64,000 nt of DNA from Diatrype stigma (GCA_022225965.2 JAKJXP020000061.1:186001-250000); one strand, 5' to 3'. Counted from the first letter of the stretch, positions 21,380 through 35,069 are shown. The notes: generated by a model not told the origin, from the sequence alone. Numbers and translations are program-made.

Positions 21380-22596
21380 ATGATGGCCCACCGAGATAAT
21401 ACTGGCGCTATCCGTGGCTATGAAGGTCATATGGCACCTCCCAAGGATTGGAAACGACTGGTCATACAGCTAAGTCACCTCAATCGCATTATTGTTATGA
21501 CTACCGCTATTTATTCGGCCTGGGGTGTGATGGAAAAAAGACGCGTTACGCAATTGATGAAGTATGGTGTTCACCTTTCCCTCATATTCCCTTCACCTTC
21601 CGAGCTTTCCCATACCTACTACATAGCACTGCAACCTCTTCTATATCGTTTAATGTTAGCTAATATCTATCTAGGGCCGCCGTGAACAAAAATGATGTCA
21701 CCTTTGCCATTGACGTCGAACTTCGTGATCGCGTTTACCTCAGATCGAAGGAGGATTTCGACCGCTTTGGGGTGACAATCCAGGCTGACAACGACGGGGG
21801 GCTCCCACTAATGGTCCGAAAGCGTCTCCAGACTGCTGGGGGAGTGTCAGGGCTCATGAGAATGGGCACGGCACCTGGGCGTGGGCCACATACTTTCCAG
21901 TCAAACCCCTCGACCTTGAAGCGCTCAGCTGCTCATTTGGAATTTCCAAATGTGACACAAACTCATGATTCTGCTGAGTCCGGCGTTGGTCATTCTACTC
22001 TTAGCGGTGATAGCACCTCTGGTTAGGCACCCACAGGTATCACCGCCGCAAGAAAGGACACTGCAACGATTGCGGCTAAAAAGCGTAAAACTAAAGCCCC
22101 GAAGTCTGGAATAAAGCGGCCAGCGAACGCTTTCTTTCTGTATCTGGAAAACGTATACCCAGCGGTAAAGCTGGAGTTTCCCGGGCTGACTGCAAGCTCT
22201 CTTTGTAAGTGATTATTTGGCCCGGAATATTGATTTCAACAAGGTACTAATTTTATTCAAACAGCCCCAATAATTGCGCAGAGATGGCGTGCTCTTGGTA
22301 ATGAGGGACAGGCACCGTGGTATGAAAGATTTCATCGCCTACAAGAGCAGTTCGATCTCGATCACCCGGACTACGTTTACGAGCCACGAAAACCCTCTGA
22401 GATCAAGAGGCGTGGCAAGAGCAAGGCTACAAAAAAGACTAAGGAAGCCGCTGTAACTCCAGGTCCCAATAATGGTGGCCCTGCTGGAGAGCTTCAAGCT
22501 ATGAACAATATCGGCACTATCGATATTGGATCACACAGCGTCGAGGATGTCAGCATTGCTCAGGGTACCGGTGTCGTATAAGGGGGGATGGCCGCA
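21380..22596 (+). pseudogene. MAT1-2-1-like HMG-box gene, copy 3, 5' part (split by retrotransposon nest)
   Basis: Exon 1 is 21380-21561 (two adjacent ATGs), intron 21562-21674, exon 2 from 21675, HMG-box intron 22205-22264 (60 nt, same position as copies 1 and 2), then 22265-22596. N terminus: KDWKRLVIQLSHLNRIIV, then after the intron AAVNKNDVTFAIDVELRDR, matching the mat a-1 N-terminal pattern. The HMG box is KRPANAFFLYLEN..RWRALGNEGQAPWYERF..PDYVYEPRKPSEIKRR. In-frame stops: TAG 22024-22026 (same site as copy 2) and TAA 22579-22581, the latter readable as a CAA-to-TAA change. The array at 22597-47645 then interrupts the gene; it resumes at 47646. Apart from the stops and the insertion the frame is well preserved. 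Confidence 0.85.
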
Positions 22597-22807
22597 TATG
22601 TCGCGGTAAAATGGGTCTATTTTGGAACTGTTCTAAAGGGGTATAACGCTCTGGCAGGGGACCCCCCAGGGGGGGTCCATTTGGGCCTATATAAAGGTCC
22701 GATCTCCCCCCATATCTTCCGACGCTCCTTTCTTTTCCTTCCTTTTTCAGAGCTTTAACAGAATGTAACAAAATACGTCAATATAAGGGCTATTTAAAAA
22801 CGCAACA
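22597..22807 (+). repeat. Element D LTR 1
   Basis: 211 bp. Contains TATATAAA at 22688-22695 followed by a CT-rich tract, a plausible core promoter. Still GC-rich in its outer half and RIP-like toward its inner end. Confidence 0.9.
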
Positions 22808-23043
22808 GTTATAAGCCCGAATTTGCTACGGACTCGGTATTTCCTTTTTTTAAGCCAACTTCCGCTACGCGTTAGCCTTTTTTTTGCCCGCTCGTATTTT
22901 TCGCGTTTGCAAGGCTTTTTTTTCCGTTTGCGTTTTCCGCCGCGTTTTTTGCCGCGTTTGCGAAGCTTTTCGTTACGTTTTGCTTTTTTCCTTAAACGTA
23001 TAAGCCTTCGTATTTTGTTAAGGCAAAGTCCGGTCGAAGCCAT
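22747..23043 (-). other. Lys/Arg-rich antisense frame in element D internal copy 1
   Basis: 98 codons starting MASTGLCLNKIRRLIRLRKK, about half Lys/Arg. The same antisense frame starts at the matching place in internal copy 2 (about 36042) but is cut earlier by a stop. It runs opposite to the inferred element orientation and overlaps the LTR edge, so it may be a composition artefact. I assign no function. Confidence 0.25.
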
Positions 23044-24486
23044 ATTTCCGGATTTTCGAAATAATTACGTATATCTTATAAATTAATATTCCATTCGATA
23101 TCGGCGATTTTTTTATTTAAAAAAAAGGCAACTCATAATTATCGCTTTTGTTATATAAAATACGTAACTTTTATAAAGTAATAAATATATTTATTTTTTT
23201 TATGCATTATTTAACGATAAAATAAAAAGCAATTACATAATACCTTTGTTTTCGATTTTGGAAATAAATTTAAGCAATTTTCTTTTTAATTCGAAAAAGA
23301 TTTCGTTCGAACGTTATTCGTTAACGCCTTATAAAACGTTCGAATTAAGGAATAAGCAAAACCTTAAATTCTTTATTTCCGCGATTCGGATCGATTATTC
23401 GGATTTGGCTTTAATTTTCTTAAAAAAAAACGGGCCAACTTAATTTTCGGGCTTTTTTTTTTTCATTTTTAAATTGAAAGGGCCCAGTTTTTGCGTTAAC
23501 GCTTTTTTTTTTTTGGATATAAGTCGATAATTCTTTTCGATAGGTTTTTATAAATCGCCGAAACCGATAAAAACGTTTAAAAAGCGTTAAGGGTTTTTAT
23601 TATACTTTCCTTTATATTATAAAACGGCAAAAGTTATACGTAAACGATTCGTTTTTTAATTAAAACGGCCTTTTTTATATAAGCCTTTAACGGTAAAATA
23701 AAAAAAGCTATAGCCATTTAAGAATTAAAATTATATATCGCTTAAAGTAATAAATATTAAATATAGCATTATCGGTATTTAAAAAAAGCGCTCGATTCGG
23801 CCGTTTTAATTTTTTTTATATTAATAAGCCTGTTTTTATTTTAAAAAATTCTTTAATTAAGGGCTTTCGAAATTAAAAATAAATACGATTAAAAAGCTCG
23901 GTTAATGCCTGTTTACGTTTAAAAATGCCAGTTCGGAAAATTTAAAATTCGATTAATATCCGTTTATATTCGGAAATGCTAATCCGGGCATTGCTTTGGA
24001 ATTCGGTTAACGCCCGTTTGCATTTAGGAATGCCAATTCGGGCCGAAATATAAGCCGGTTTTTCTTTTTTTTATTTCTTTCTTTTCTAAGGAAATAACAT
24101 TTAAGGCCGGCCCGGATTAAAAAGAATTCGACCGGTATTTATTTATATTCGGAAATACCGATTAGGTCCAATAAAAAAATTCGATTAATGCCCGTTTATG
24201 TTAAAAAGTATTAATACGGGCTTAAATACGGCCGGTACTTTCGGAAATACCGGTTCGGTATAATAAAGGAATTCGTTAAATAATACTTATTTACGTTCGG
24301 AAATATTAATTCGGAACTTAAATACGACCGGTATTTGTTTACGTTTGGAAATGCCGATTAAATTTAATAAAAAAATCCGGCTAATGCTACGAAATATTCG
24401 GTTTAAACCGTTTCGGTTTAAGTTTATTAGGTACTTTTTTTATATTAAAAAAAATACGTTATAAGCTAATATTATATACGGATTAA

Positions 24487-24746
24487 TGTTATGGACGTCC
24501 CGGATTCCCTGCTTTTAATTAGAAATGCCGGCGGCGTTAATAACGTCGATTATATATAAAGGCATAGCATCGTTATATAATACTTAATATTACTTATTAC
24601 CAATATAGGGGTAAAGTTATGAAATAATAAAAGCATAAATTATTATAAAGTATTAAGGATTTTAAGAACTTTTATATAATCCTTAGCAGTATTAAATAAG
24701 GATACGTAATATTAAATAATTTTAGGGATTACTGTATTACGTAATA
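24487..24746. repeat. Element E LTR, left copy
   Basis: Starts TGTTATGGACGTCCCGGATT, ends GTATTACGTAATA. Compared with 34810-35069, nearly all differences I see are transitions. Confidence 0.92.
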
Positions 24747-27700
24747 TATGTCCTTTTACGAAATGCTATTTACGTTTTCGTAATGGATAATATTTAATAT
24801 ATATAAAAGGTACGTAATATTTTTAGTTCTTATAAATTAAAAGGTAATATTCGATTGTTTAGTAATTTAACCGCATAATTAAAATTAAGAATTTAATTGC
24901 ATATAAACTTAATTCTTATATTAAGATATTTCGCTTTATTTATTACGTACGGGGGTTTTAATATTATTTATGTCGTATTATTTATTCGATTTTTTATTTT
25001 AAAAGCCATTAATAGTTCCGAATATTTTATATTTCGTTTATTTATTTATTCGGTTTATTCGGTAATATGTAATATTAATGGCTTAAATTAATTTTTGCGA
25101 GATATTCGGCGAAGGTTTCGGTAATTTATGGCTCGTATGCGTTCGTCGTAACTGCTAAAGTTTAATTCGGGATTGCGGAATTCGGTTTTAGAATTAAAGG
25201 TACGTAAAAACCGGTTTACGAACGAAATACCAAAAAGAGGCCGGTTCGTAAGGGTAGTTTTTTTGGATGTTTTTTTTCGGAATTGCGGAATACGCGTTTA
25301 ATAAAAGGCAACGTTATTAAGGGCCATAAATTTTGCGTTATTCCTATGTATAATTCGTATATATTCGGTAATATAATTAGCAATTCGTATTTGCTATTGG
25401 TTAATATTGTTTTGCGTTATTATTTATAATGTTTCGTTTTTATTTATAACGAAAATTATATTCGGTATTTTTTTATTAATAAATCGAAATACCATTTCCG
25501 TAAATATAATTAAGGCGGCATTTAGCCGTTAAATAATAATGGCTTTTATAATAATAATTTGTTATATTTAAATACCGTTAAATTAACGAATATCGGTAGC
25601 AATTATTAAGGATACCTAAATAATATCCGGGGGAATTTTTAAACGATAAGCTAATAAAGATAAATTGTCGATAAATAATATTACGATACCGATTAAATTA
25701 AATTCGTACGGAAAACTAGGATTTGGTTAGCGTTAAATACCGCCGGCGGATGTATTTAATAATATCGTTAAGCCGTTAAGTAATAGGCGTCCGTAAAAAC
25801 CGCTAAAAGGCAATTGGCTATATAAGTCGCTTAAAGGCAGTTTTTTTATGAGCCATTTAGGGGAATTTTTTCCGATAATCCATTTTGATCCATTTTTTTT
25901 TGTAAATTATTAAAGGGTAGCCTTTTATATAAGGCATTTATGGGGATTTTTATTTTTAATGGTTACGGTATTTATGGATTATTTTTATTTTCGATAATAA
26001 TCGGGGCCTGCTATTAAATCGATTAAAACGGGCGTTATCGTTAATTTTATTGGAAAAGCGCATTAAAAGGCGCTTAAAAATTAAGAATTATCCGTAGGTT
26101 TCGTTCGTAATTATTATTTAAATAATACGGGTAACTATTTAAATAATAACGGATATTATTCCGAATATTATTACGGTTAGGATCCGTTTTTATTTATTTT
26201 ACTAGCTACTTTCGAATATAATCCTCGATTATTAAAATGTTTTCGGAATATGTTTTAAATAGTTTTTTTTATAAATATTCGGGAATTTTTATTATTACCG
26301 TAATTTCGGTATTTCGGAAAGCCGTTAAGAAACGGCTAATTATTTTAAACGGCGGCGGGATATGTGTTATTATGTTTGCCTAAAATGCTTATAATTAATG
26401 GATAATAATTAGGGAATTTTATATAATAAAGGAATTAATAAGTATTGCCGGGAATTAAGTATTAAGTATATTATATGCTATATTAAAGCAAGTATATAAA
26501 TAAATAGTTCTTATTATTTTAAATAATTAATAAATAGGTTAATAATTTTTTAATAGCAATTATTGGTATTATTAATTATTTTTATATAATAAGTAAATTA
26601 TATTATATTAAAAAGGAATATTAATAAATATTAAGAAACCGAAATAAAATAAAAGGTAATTAATTAAGTTATTAGGTTAATATTATAAAAGGAAGGAAAA
26701 TTATTAAAATATATTGCAAATTATTGAAATCCTTTTGTACGCTTTTTTGTATTAACGAAGTCGTTTTTATTATTTATATTATTTGCTTTAAGGGAAATTT
26801 TTGCATTACTAAGTTTATTAATTAATTCGTATAAATATAAGTAATGTATAAATAATAAATTAAAAGTTTAAATAATTAGGAAAGACGATATAATTATTTT
26901 TTCGGTATTATTACCGTTTGCTTTTGTTTATAAAAGTTTTTGTTTATTTTAATTATTAGCGATTCGTTAGCCGAAACGATTGCCTTTGTTTTATTATAAA
27001 TCCTTACTTATTCGGACCTTTTTTTCGGGCTTTATCCGAATTTTTCGCAATTAATTTAAGGGGTTAAGCAAAAAGCCTTAGCCGCTTTCGGCTACGTTTT
27101 TTTTCTTTTGGTATGGTAGTAATAAATAGCGGTTCTTGTATTGGCACCGGGGATTCGTAGAATTCTTGATTTATGGATGCGTTAAGTTTTAAGATATGTT
27201 TTATTTTTTTATTGCATTTTTATATTTTTTTCTTAGCTGTATCGATTAGATTTTATCGTAGGTGCTATTTGTTATATGCGACGTTAAAACTTATTTATCG
27301 TATTAGATATTTAATTTTTTTTCGGATTATTTGTTTATCCAGTAACTTTTTCATTTCGAAATGTTTATAGGGTTTTTTAAAAATCTCTTTATTTTCTTTA
27401 ACTTTTATAGCCAGTTTTTTGCGTAACAGTATCGAAATTCGTTAATACGGATTATTTTCCGGCGTAATTGTCGGTTTTAGGTAAGTTATTAATATTATCG
27501 GATATATGTTTTAGGCCTTATTAAAATCCAGTTCGTAAGCCAGATTATTTATTTTATGTATTATTTTGAAAAGGCTTACGAACCGAGGGGCCATTTTCTT
27601 ATTGGAAATATATAGCAGTAGGTATTTTTTATATAGGCGCATCTTAACCCATAATTCTTTTTCGAATATTATCGGCTTATATTTGGCGTTGTATTTCTGG

Positions 27701-29589
27701 GTTATAATATAAATTGCTAGCGATTCCGTAATTTGTGCCGCTTTTCGGAATATCGCAGTTATTAGCTAATTAATGGGCCGCTATAATGGTGGTTTTTCCA
27801 AGTATATTCGGGTACCTATAAAATATTCGTTAAGTAAATATTTAATTTTTATTAATTTCTTATTATTAAATACCGTTATAAGTTATGGTATAGCTTTTAT
27901 TTATAACTTTTTAAGATATATTTAGTTTTAATATCGGAATGTCGTTTTTATCGTTTAATTCTTACGTTTAAATAAATTATTTGCTTATAAGTAATAAATT
28001 GTTATATATTACTGGTATGTTTTTATTATTAATTACATTTTGTATTATATTTTTTATACGAATTTCGTATTTTTATTCGTAATGATTATTTTTGGGATTT
28101 TTTAGTTATTTATTAATAATTACCGATTAATTATAAGTCCTTAGTTTTTATCGGAATATTATAAGTGCCTTAAAATAATTAAGGTTATTTTAAATGCTTT
28201 ATTCGTAATTATTATAAATGCATCGAACGAATCGAATTCGGAAATCGATTATCTTATATGGGCAGATTTTATTAATGGCATGGCCGTAACGATATTTAAC
28301 GTAACCGTATAAAACGGAATTGGAGGTGCCTGAATTGGCTATAATTTTTTATACGGCTAATAACGCGGTATCCGAATATTATTACATGCTGGGCAGTATT
28401 TTATATATTTTTTTATATTTTTCCATGCTTATAAAATATAATACGATAATATAAGTTTTTTTTACCTTACTATAATGCCTTAATAAAAGCATTTGTTATG
28501 TCATTTTTTTAATATCTTTTGTTTATATGTATGGAATATATATAGGCGTTTATTTAATAGCGGGCTTTTGGAATATAGCAGTCCATTCTTATTAAGACGG
28601 AACGTTGCGTTTTTTGCCGGCTGGTTATTATTACATAGTTTTTTTAGGTTTTTTACGACTTTGCGTTATTGCTTTTAATTATCGATTTTATATTTTTTGC
28701 GTATTTTTCTTTTAAAATTCTTAGCAAAGCCTGTTATGTTTGCTTGGTTTTTATTTTGGGAGCCTTTTTTATTGGTAAATTTTTAGTTAGGAATATCGTA
28801 TTTAAGGTATTTTCCTTTGGAGGGGCATTATTATTGCGAATCGGTAATTATAATAGCGCATTTAGTATTATATTAAAGTTTTTAGGTATATGTATTACCG
28901 ATAGCGGGTATTTTTTTAAGAATATTAAGGCCGTTTATAATCGGTAATTAGCTTTCGTAGCGTTTTGGGTTTTCAAATTTTTCTTTTCGATAATGCCTTT
29001 AATGGCATTATAATTAATAAATATTATTACCGAGGGTTTTTCCGTAAATCTAATATATATTCGTAGTTTTTTAATTGCTTATATTAGGCATGTTATTTTT
29101 AATTTTATAGGTTAATATGTTTTTTTCGTTTGGTTAATGCATTTGCTTAGATATAATATAAGGCGTATAGCTGTTCTGGATATCTGGCTTTTTTCGTTTT
29201 AGGAATATTCCGGAATTATATGGAATAGCATTATTCCGAAGTTATTTTTGGATGCATTTAATTAAATAAATACCTATGCAATTGGATCGAAATGGATTAA
29301 GGTAGTTTCTTTAAATAATGCATTCTTAATGCGTTAAAACGATTCCAATTCTTTGCCTTTTAGTTGAAAATTAATATTACGGATATAAGCCTTGCGTTAT
29401 TGCTTATTGGAGATTTTGTTTTAGTTTTGGCCTTGCTTTAATAATTAAGTTTTAAATTGCTTAAGAAGCTTATTATAATGGGTATAATTTTTTATTAAAT
29501 GCTTTAATTAATTTATAAATTTAATTTAATGCTTTAAATTATTAAGGTTCGTAAAGGGCTTTATATAGCGGATGGCCTTTAATTTTTCT

Positions 29590-29830
29590 TTCGTTATTTA
29601 TAATTTAAAGCCGTTTATTCGAAAATTTAGCAATTATATCGATAAATATTTTATAAAGGATTTTTTAAGAGAAAGTAATAATTTAATGTTTTTAAATGCT
29701 GTAAATATTTGATTTAAATGTTTTAAATGCTTTTTTTGATTATTAGAAAATATTATAATATCGTTAATATAAATTGCTAAATAATATTTATAAGGCTTTA
29801 GGATTCGGTTAATTTGTTTTTGCATAAACG
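29590..29830 (-). pseudogene. Element E reverse-transcriptase remnant
   Basis: Minus-strand frame MQKQINRILKPYK then YLAIYINDIIIFSNNQKKHL and KSFIKYLSI, continuing after a stop as LLNFRINGFKL and ITKEKLKAI. This is the fungal Ty3/gypsy palm and thumb pattern, with LLGQ-x-V-D-G-x-G-L decayed. The metal-binding Asp is changed. Confidence 0.75.
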
Positions 29831-32800
29831 AAAGTAAATTTTTAAAGCTTATGGGTAATATATTTAGGCGTTTTAACTTTTTATAGCTAACGATAGTAAA
29901 AATATTTCGGAATTCTTTTTGTATTAAAAATTAATAAAAAATTTTTTTAGCATTTATTATAATAATGAATTTTTTTTTACGTAATTTTGCCGTTATTTCG
30001 TATTATTTAGGTAATAAATATGCATTTTTTAGTATTACCTTATTTTATAATTGTAAGTTTATAATTATTCGTTTTTTATATACGTTATTTTTAATAATTT
30101 AAATTATAAAATAAGCTATTACGAAAGGAATAATTCGTAATTGATAATTTATGCGGCCCGTATTATATAATAATTAAAAGGTTTCGTTAATGACTTTTTA
30201 TTTAATAACGCCTTATAAATAAGGTTTAATTGCGATTTTATGTTTATATTATTTAGGTATTAATTCGATAATTATTTGTTTTTTTTTAAAAGGTCGATAA
30301 TATCTCCATTTTTTTATATTTCCGTATGTCGTAATAATAGGTTTTAAATATGGGTTAAAAATGTTTTATTTTTAATACAAATATATATTCCTTTAAACGT
30401 TTTCGTTTTCTTTAAATTATTAAGATGCTTTGTTTTAAGTTTAGGATTTCGATTTTCGATTAATTCATTTAGGAATTTTTTTTTGTTTTTTTTAATTATT
30501 AAAAATACGATATCCGTATTTATTTTCTTTGTTTTACGTAGGATTATTCGTTATGTTTGCCGGGATATTCCTTTTGGTTTTTTATAGCTTTCGTATATTT
30601 TAAGTTGCTTTTTCGTATTTGTTGTTTCGTTTTTTAAGCTTAAGGATTAGCTTTTTATATTATTTCGTTTTCCTTTATTTTTAATATGCTTATAGGTGCT
30701 TTTAAATGATTCCTTAACGCTTTTGGACGGCTTTTTAGTATTTTCGGACATTTATTTATTGCTTTTAAGTGGTTCCTTAATGCTTTTAATTATTTGCTTA
30801 TTATTCTTAAATGGCTTTTTAGTATTTTTAGCTGGCTTTTTTATGCTTTTAGGTTTTGGCTTATGGTATTCGGTTATTTATTTAACTATATTGGCTGGCT
30901 TTTTTTTCGATTTTGGGATATGCTTATTAGTTTTTATTATTGCTAAATATTTGCTTTGTTTTTCGGCCATAACGGTTAACGTTTTTTTAAAAGACCTAGT
31001 ATTATTGCCTATAAGCCTTAAAAACTTAAATTTGCTATTCGCCTTAATTTAAAATATCGAATTAAATTTAATATGAGTTATTGGATTTATATATATGCCA
31101 ATAATTCGACGGGCCTTTTTATAATTTTTTAGTAACTAACGTATTTCGATCGGTATTTTTGGATTAATATTATTATAATACTGGAGGTATTGCATTATTT
31201 CGATTAATGGCATGTAATAATTTAATTTTTGGCTTTTTAATATGCTTATAAGGTTTTATTTAATATTAATAATCTTAATTTATTATTTTTCGTTAATAAT
31301 ATAAGGCATTACTTTTAACGTATCGGAATTAAAGTAATAATTAATGTTTTGTTATAATTAAGCGTTTTTTTTTCCGATGCGAATTAGGCATATAATGCTG
31401 TTTTTTAAATGCAAAGTAAATTGCTTTTTAACGTATATTTTGATTTTTTGTTTATTTGCTTTTAGGTAAAACGTAACGTTTATTTTAACGTTATTACATC
31501 GATTAATACGTAAATGGCGATTTTAAACGAATATATTGATTTCGTATTAATATAAGAAGTTATTTCTTAATAATAGTCCGATAAAGAATTTCGGAAGTAT
31601 TTAGGCCTTAAATTGGAAACGTATCCTTATATGGCGGTTTAGGTATTAGCTTATTATTGTAAATATGCCCGTTGTTTTGGTTAAGTTGCGAATTTCTTAT
31701 TCTTTTATTCCGGTTATTTCTCGTATTTGCGTTTCGTTAATAATTACGTTCTTATATTTGTATAAGGTATTTTTTTTAATGAACTGGATATTTGCGTCGG
31801 TATTAATATAGGCCGTATCGGGTAATACCTAATTAATTTTGTCGCATAAATGTATTTATATGTATAAATAATTCGTAAAGTTCTTTAAGCCGTATCCGGA
31901 TTTATTGGGTTTTAATACGAATTTTAAGAGGGCTATTGGAATGCGGCGATTTTTTTCGGTTAGGTTAAAATAATAAAGGCACCTTTCGATAACTTTTTAA
32001 AATTGGATATAAATTTTTAAGTTATTATCGGTTATAAATTTAAAATGACAGTTTTTATAATGGAATAGGTTATTGTTTATTATTTGCTAGATCTTATTAT
32101 GCGATTTTTTTTTGGGCCGTATTTTAATTAAGGGTCGTTGTTATTATTATCGTTAATACCGTTATTAGTTTCGGGCGTATTTACGATATTGGTACGCTTT
32201 AGGATTTTGTTCGTATTTTTACCTTTTATTTTAAGAGCCTTGCTAATTTGAAACCGACTATTAATACGTAATGCCGATTTGGTTTGTTTTTTGGATTTTT
32301 CGGCTATTAGGGAATCCAATCGACGTTTTTATCGGTAATAAGTCGGGCGTTCGTCGGAAAAGGACGCAATATTGTCGAAACGGATTTTATTAGTGTTGCG
32401 TAATACGGTGGTCTTAAAGAAAGGTTTATGGAAGGGTTTTATATTAATTTAATTAGGCATATAGGCGTTTATGGCTTAAGTAATTCTTTTAATAATGCAT
32501 TGCTTATTAGAATAATTTAACGTAAGTAACGTTATATATAATTCTGAAGATAATAGGGTACGAATTTTATTTTTTAATTCTTAATTAATATAGTCCGTTA
32601 TTTCGGTTAACGTTTCGATTTGCGTTATTTAGGCTTTTGGTTTGAGTTTTTTAATTTAATTCTAGCCGTATTTATATATTCGGAGCGTTTGGATTGTTAT
32701 TAATTGCTTTATATTAAAACGGGCCTTAAAGTAGTTCTATAATATGTTTAGTAATTGTTTATTGCAAATTATTTGGCGTTTTTCGTAAATAAGTTCGGTT

Positions 32801-34809
32801 ATTTATTAATTCGTAATTTCGTTTTTAAAGTAAAGATAAAAGTTAGATAGGATTTTTTTGGTAATTTCGAGATTTTTAAATATTTAAGTCTTAAGTTTTT
32901 TTAGTTACGGAATATAACTGGACCATATTATCGATCCGTTAAAACTAGTAGTCGAAATAAATTCTAGGCGTTTTCGGTAGTTTTAAGAATCGAAAAACCC
33001 AAAATTCTTAGCGCGGAATTTTTAGGTTTTCGTATTGCTGTTTATACGTTTAATTAGGGCTTTTAGTAATCGGGTGGTTTATTTAGGACCGTCGGAGGCG
33101 TTCGTATTCGTAAGGCGGCTTTGGTATTCCGGTCGTTTTAAGATTTGGGTGGTTTGTTTTGATGCGTTCCATAGTTATTAAAACCGGGAAAATAATTAAT
33201 CGTTTTTAAAGTTTTCCGGACGTAATATAAGTTATTAAGTATATATCGGTAATTGGTTATTAGAAAATGTTTTGTTTTGTTATAATAAATATTTCCGTAA
33301 TAACGTTCCGTTTCGTATATGCGTTTAGGGATTTCGTTTAGCATTATTAATAGCATAATGGTTATTAAAAAGTTCCGTTTATATTTAAGTATTAAATGGT
33401 TTTCCGTAGGAATATTTTTTATATCGTTATAATGCATTGTTCGGCGTATGTAATTTAAATGGCTTTGTATAGGATTATTCCTTTAGGCGGCGTAATTTGT
33501 TGCCAGAATAATCGGTTTCTTTAATAACGAACGGTTATTAGTAATATTAGGAGTCGGTATTTTTTTTGCGGCGACGATTCCTTCCGGTAAAGGTATTTTT
33601 TCTTATGGTTTTTATGGATGTCCTAAATTGTTTAGATTATTTTTTAAAATGATGCTTTATTTTAGATTTTTTTTCGTTATTAAAATAAAATTAATTTGCC
33701 GGCATAATAAAGGTACGATTAAGCTGCTTTTGTCCGGATATAATAAAGTTAGCCATAATTATTAATTCCTTAAAACTTTTTCGTATCGTTTCCGATACCG
33801 GCTGTTCCAAATTCTGGGCGAACGACATTCGTTAAGGGGTTTCGTATCGATTTATATGCGTAAAAGTTTTTGGTTTTAAATCGTTCGGTTAAAATAGGTT
33901 TTTTAGGTTTATTTGGCTTTTTTAAATAATTAGGTTTTTTATCGAAAGGCCCTTAGATATTAATGAATTATTTTTTTTCGCGATAATGGCGGACGTATCG
34001 TATAAAAGGGATTCTGGAATGGCTAACGATTTTTAAAGGGTAGCTTTTTTTTTTTTAGGAGTTGATTTTATTAAAGGAGCCGTTAATTTTTTCGTATTAA
34101 TTATGCGTTTCAAAAAAGGAAAAGATTTTTCCGAACGTTCGGACTTTTTAGTTGGCAAAAGTTTTGCTTTAATAATGTTATTCGTTAGAGAATTTAGCGA
34201 TTTCTTTTGTTAACGTAATAATATTAAAAAGTTTTGAAGCTTTCGGATTTTTCCTTTAACGCTTTTTTATAAAGTTATAAAAATCGCCGGTTTCGATATC
34301 GGTTATATAATTATGTTTAGCCTTTTATTATATATCGTTTTTATTTATTATATGATTTCTTTAGTTCGCATTAAAGGGATAAATTAAAGTTTCGGGGAAT
34401 TTTAGGCATTCGTTAAATCTATAATTATAGGCCATAAGTTAATAAGTTCGAATTTTTATATTGTTAGCAATTAAAGCTAATTTTCGTATAAGATAAAAAA
34501 TGCCTTTTTTTGTTTATAAGGCGCGTTATAGCAGGTTATCGGAAAGGCTTTATAAAAAGCCGTAAACAGTATTACGTTTTCGTTCGTAAATTCGTTATTC
34601 AGTTTAAGTGATTTTTTTAAGGTAATTAGGATTTTGTTTATTCAAGCCGGTGCTTGGTTAGTTTGTTTTAAAGCAGTTCGGGCTTTTTAACCTTTTTTGT
34701 TTATCATAAGGTTTAAAGGGATTTACGTTTTTAACGGTTACGCGTCGTTTTTGAAATTTAGTAGATTGTAAATAATTGGTACTGGATTTTAATCAGAAAT
34801 GCTATCATA

Positions 34810-35069
34810 TGTTATGGACGTTCCGGATTTCCTGCTTTTAATTAGGAGTGCCGGCGGCGTCGATAACGTCGATTATATATAGGGGTATAATACCGTTATA
34901 TAATGCTTAGTATTATTTATTACTAATATAGGGATAAAGTTATGAAATAGTAAAAGCATGAATTGCTATAAAGTACTAGGGATTTTAAGGACTTTTATAT
35001 AGTTCTTAGCAATATTAAGTAAGGGTACGTAATATTAAGTAATCCTAGGAACTACTGTATTACGTAATA
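34810..35069. repeat. Element E LTR, right copy
   Basis: 260 bp, starts TGTTATGGACGTTCCGGATT, followed directly by ATTAA. Confidence 0.92.

Larger units (their letters stand above)
24487..35069 (-). mobile_element. Element E: Ty3/gypsy LTR retrotransposon nested in D
   Basis: 10,583 bp with 260-bp direct LTRs (24487-24746 and 34810-35069) and a perfect ATTAA duplication (24482-24486 and 35070-35074). The empty site is visible at about 46895-46910 in the second D copy. Coding is on the minus strand. A decayed reverse transcriptase lies at about 29830-29590 (YLAIYINDIIIFS, then KKHLKHLNQIFTAF and KSFIKYLSI), where the catalytic YxDD reads YIND, a G-to-A change. A Lys/Pro-rich linker (KKPAKNTKKP-like) lies antisense to 30696-31052, and Gag-like sequence around 33.1-34.5 kb. 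All frames carry many TAA/TAG stops. Confidence 0.9.

Noticed and set aside
30696..31052. 118-codon very hydrophobic plus-strand frame suggesting a membrane protein
   Set aside because: It is antisense to a Lys/Pro-rich linker of the minus-strand element E; T-rich antisense gives false Leu/Phe runs.
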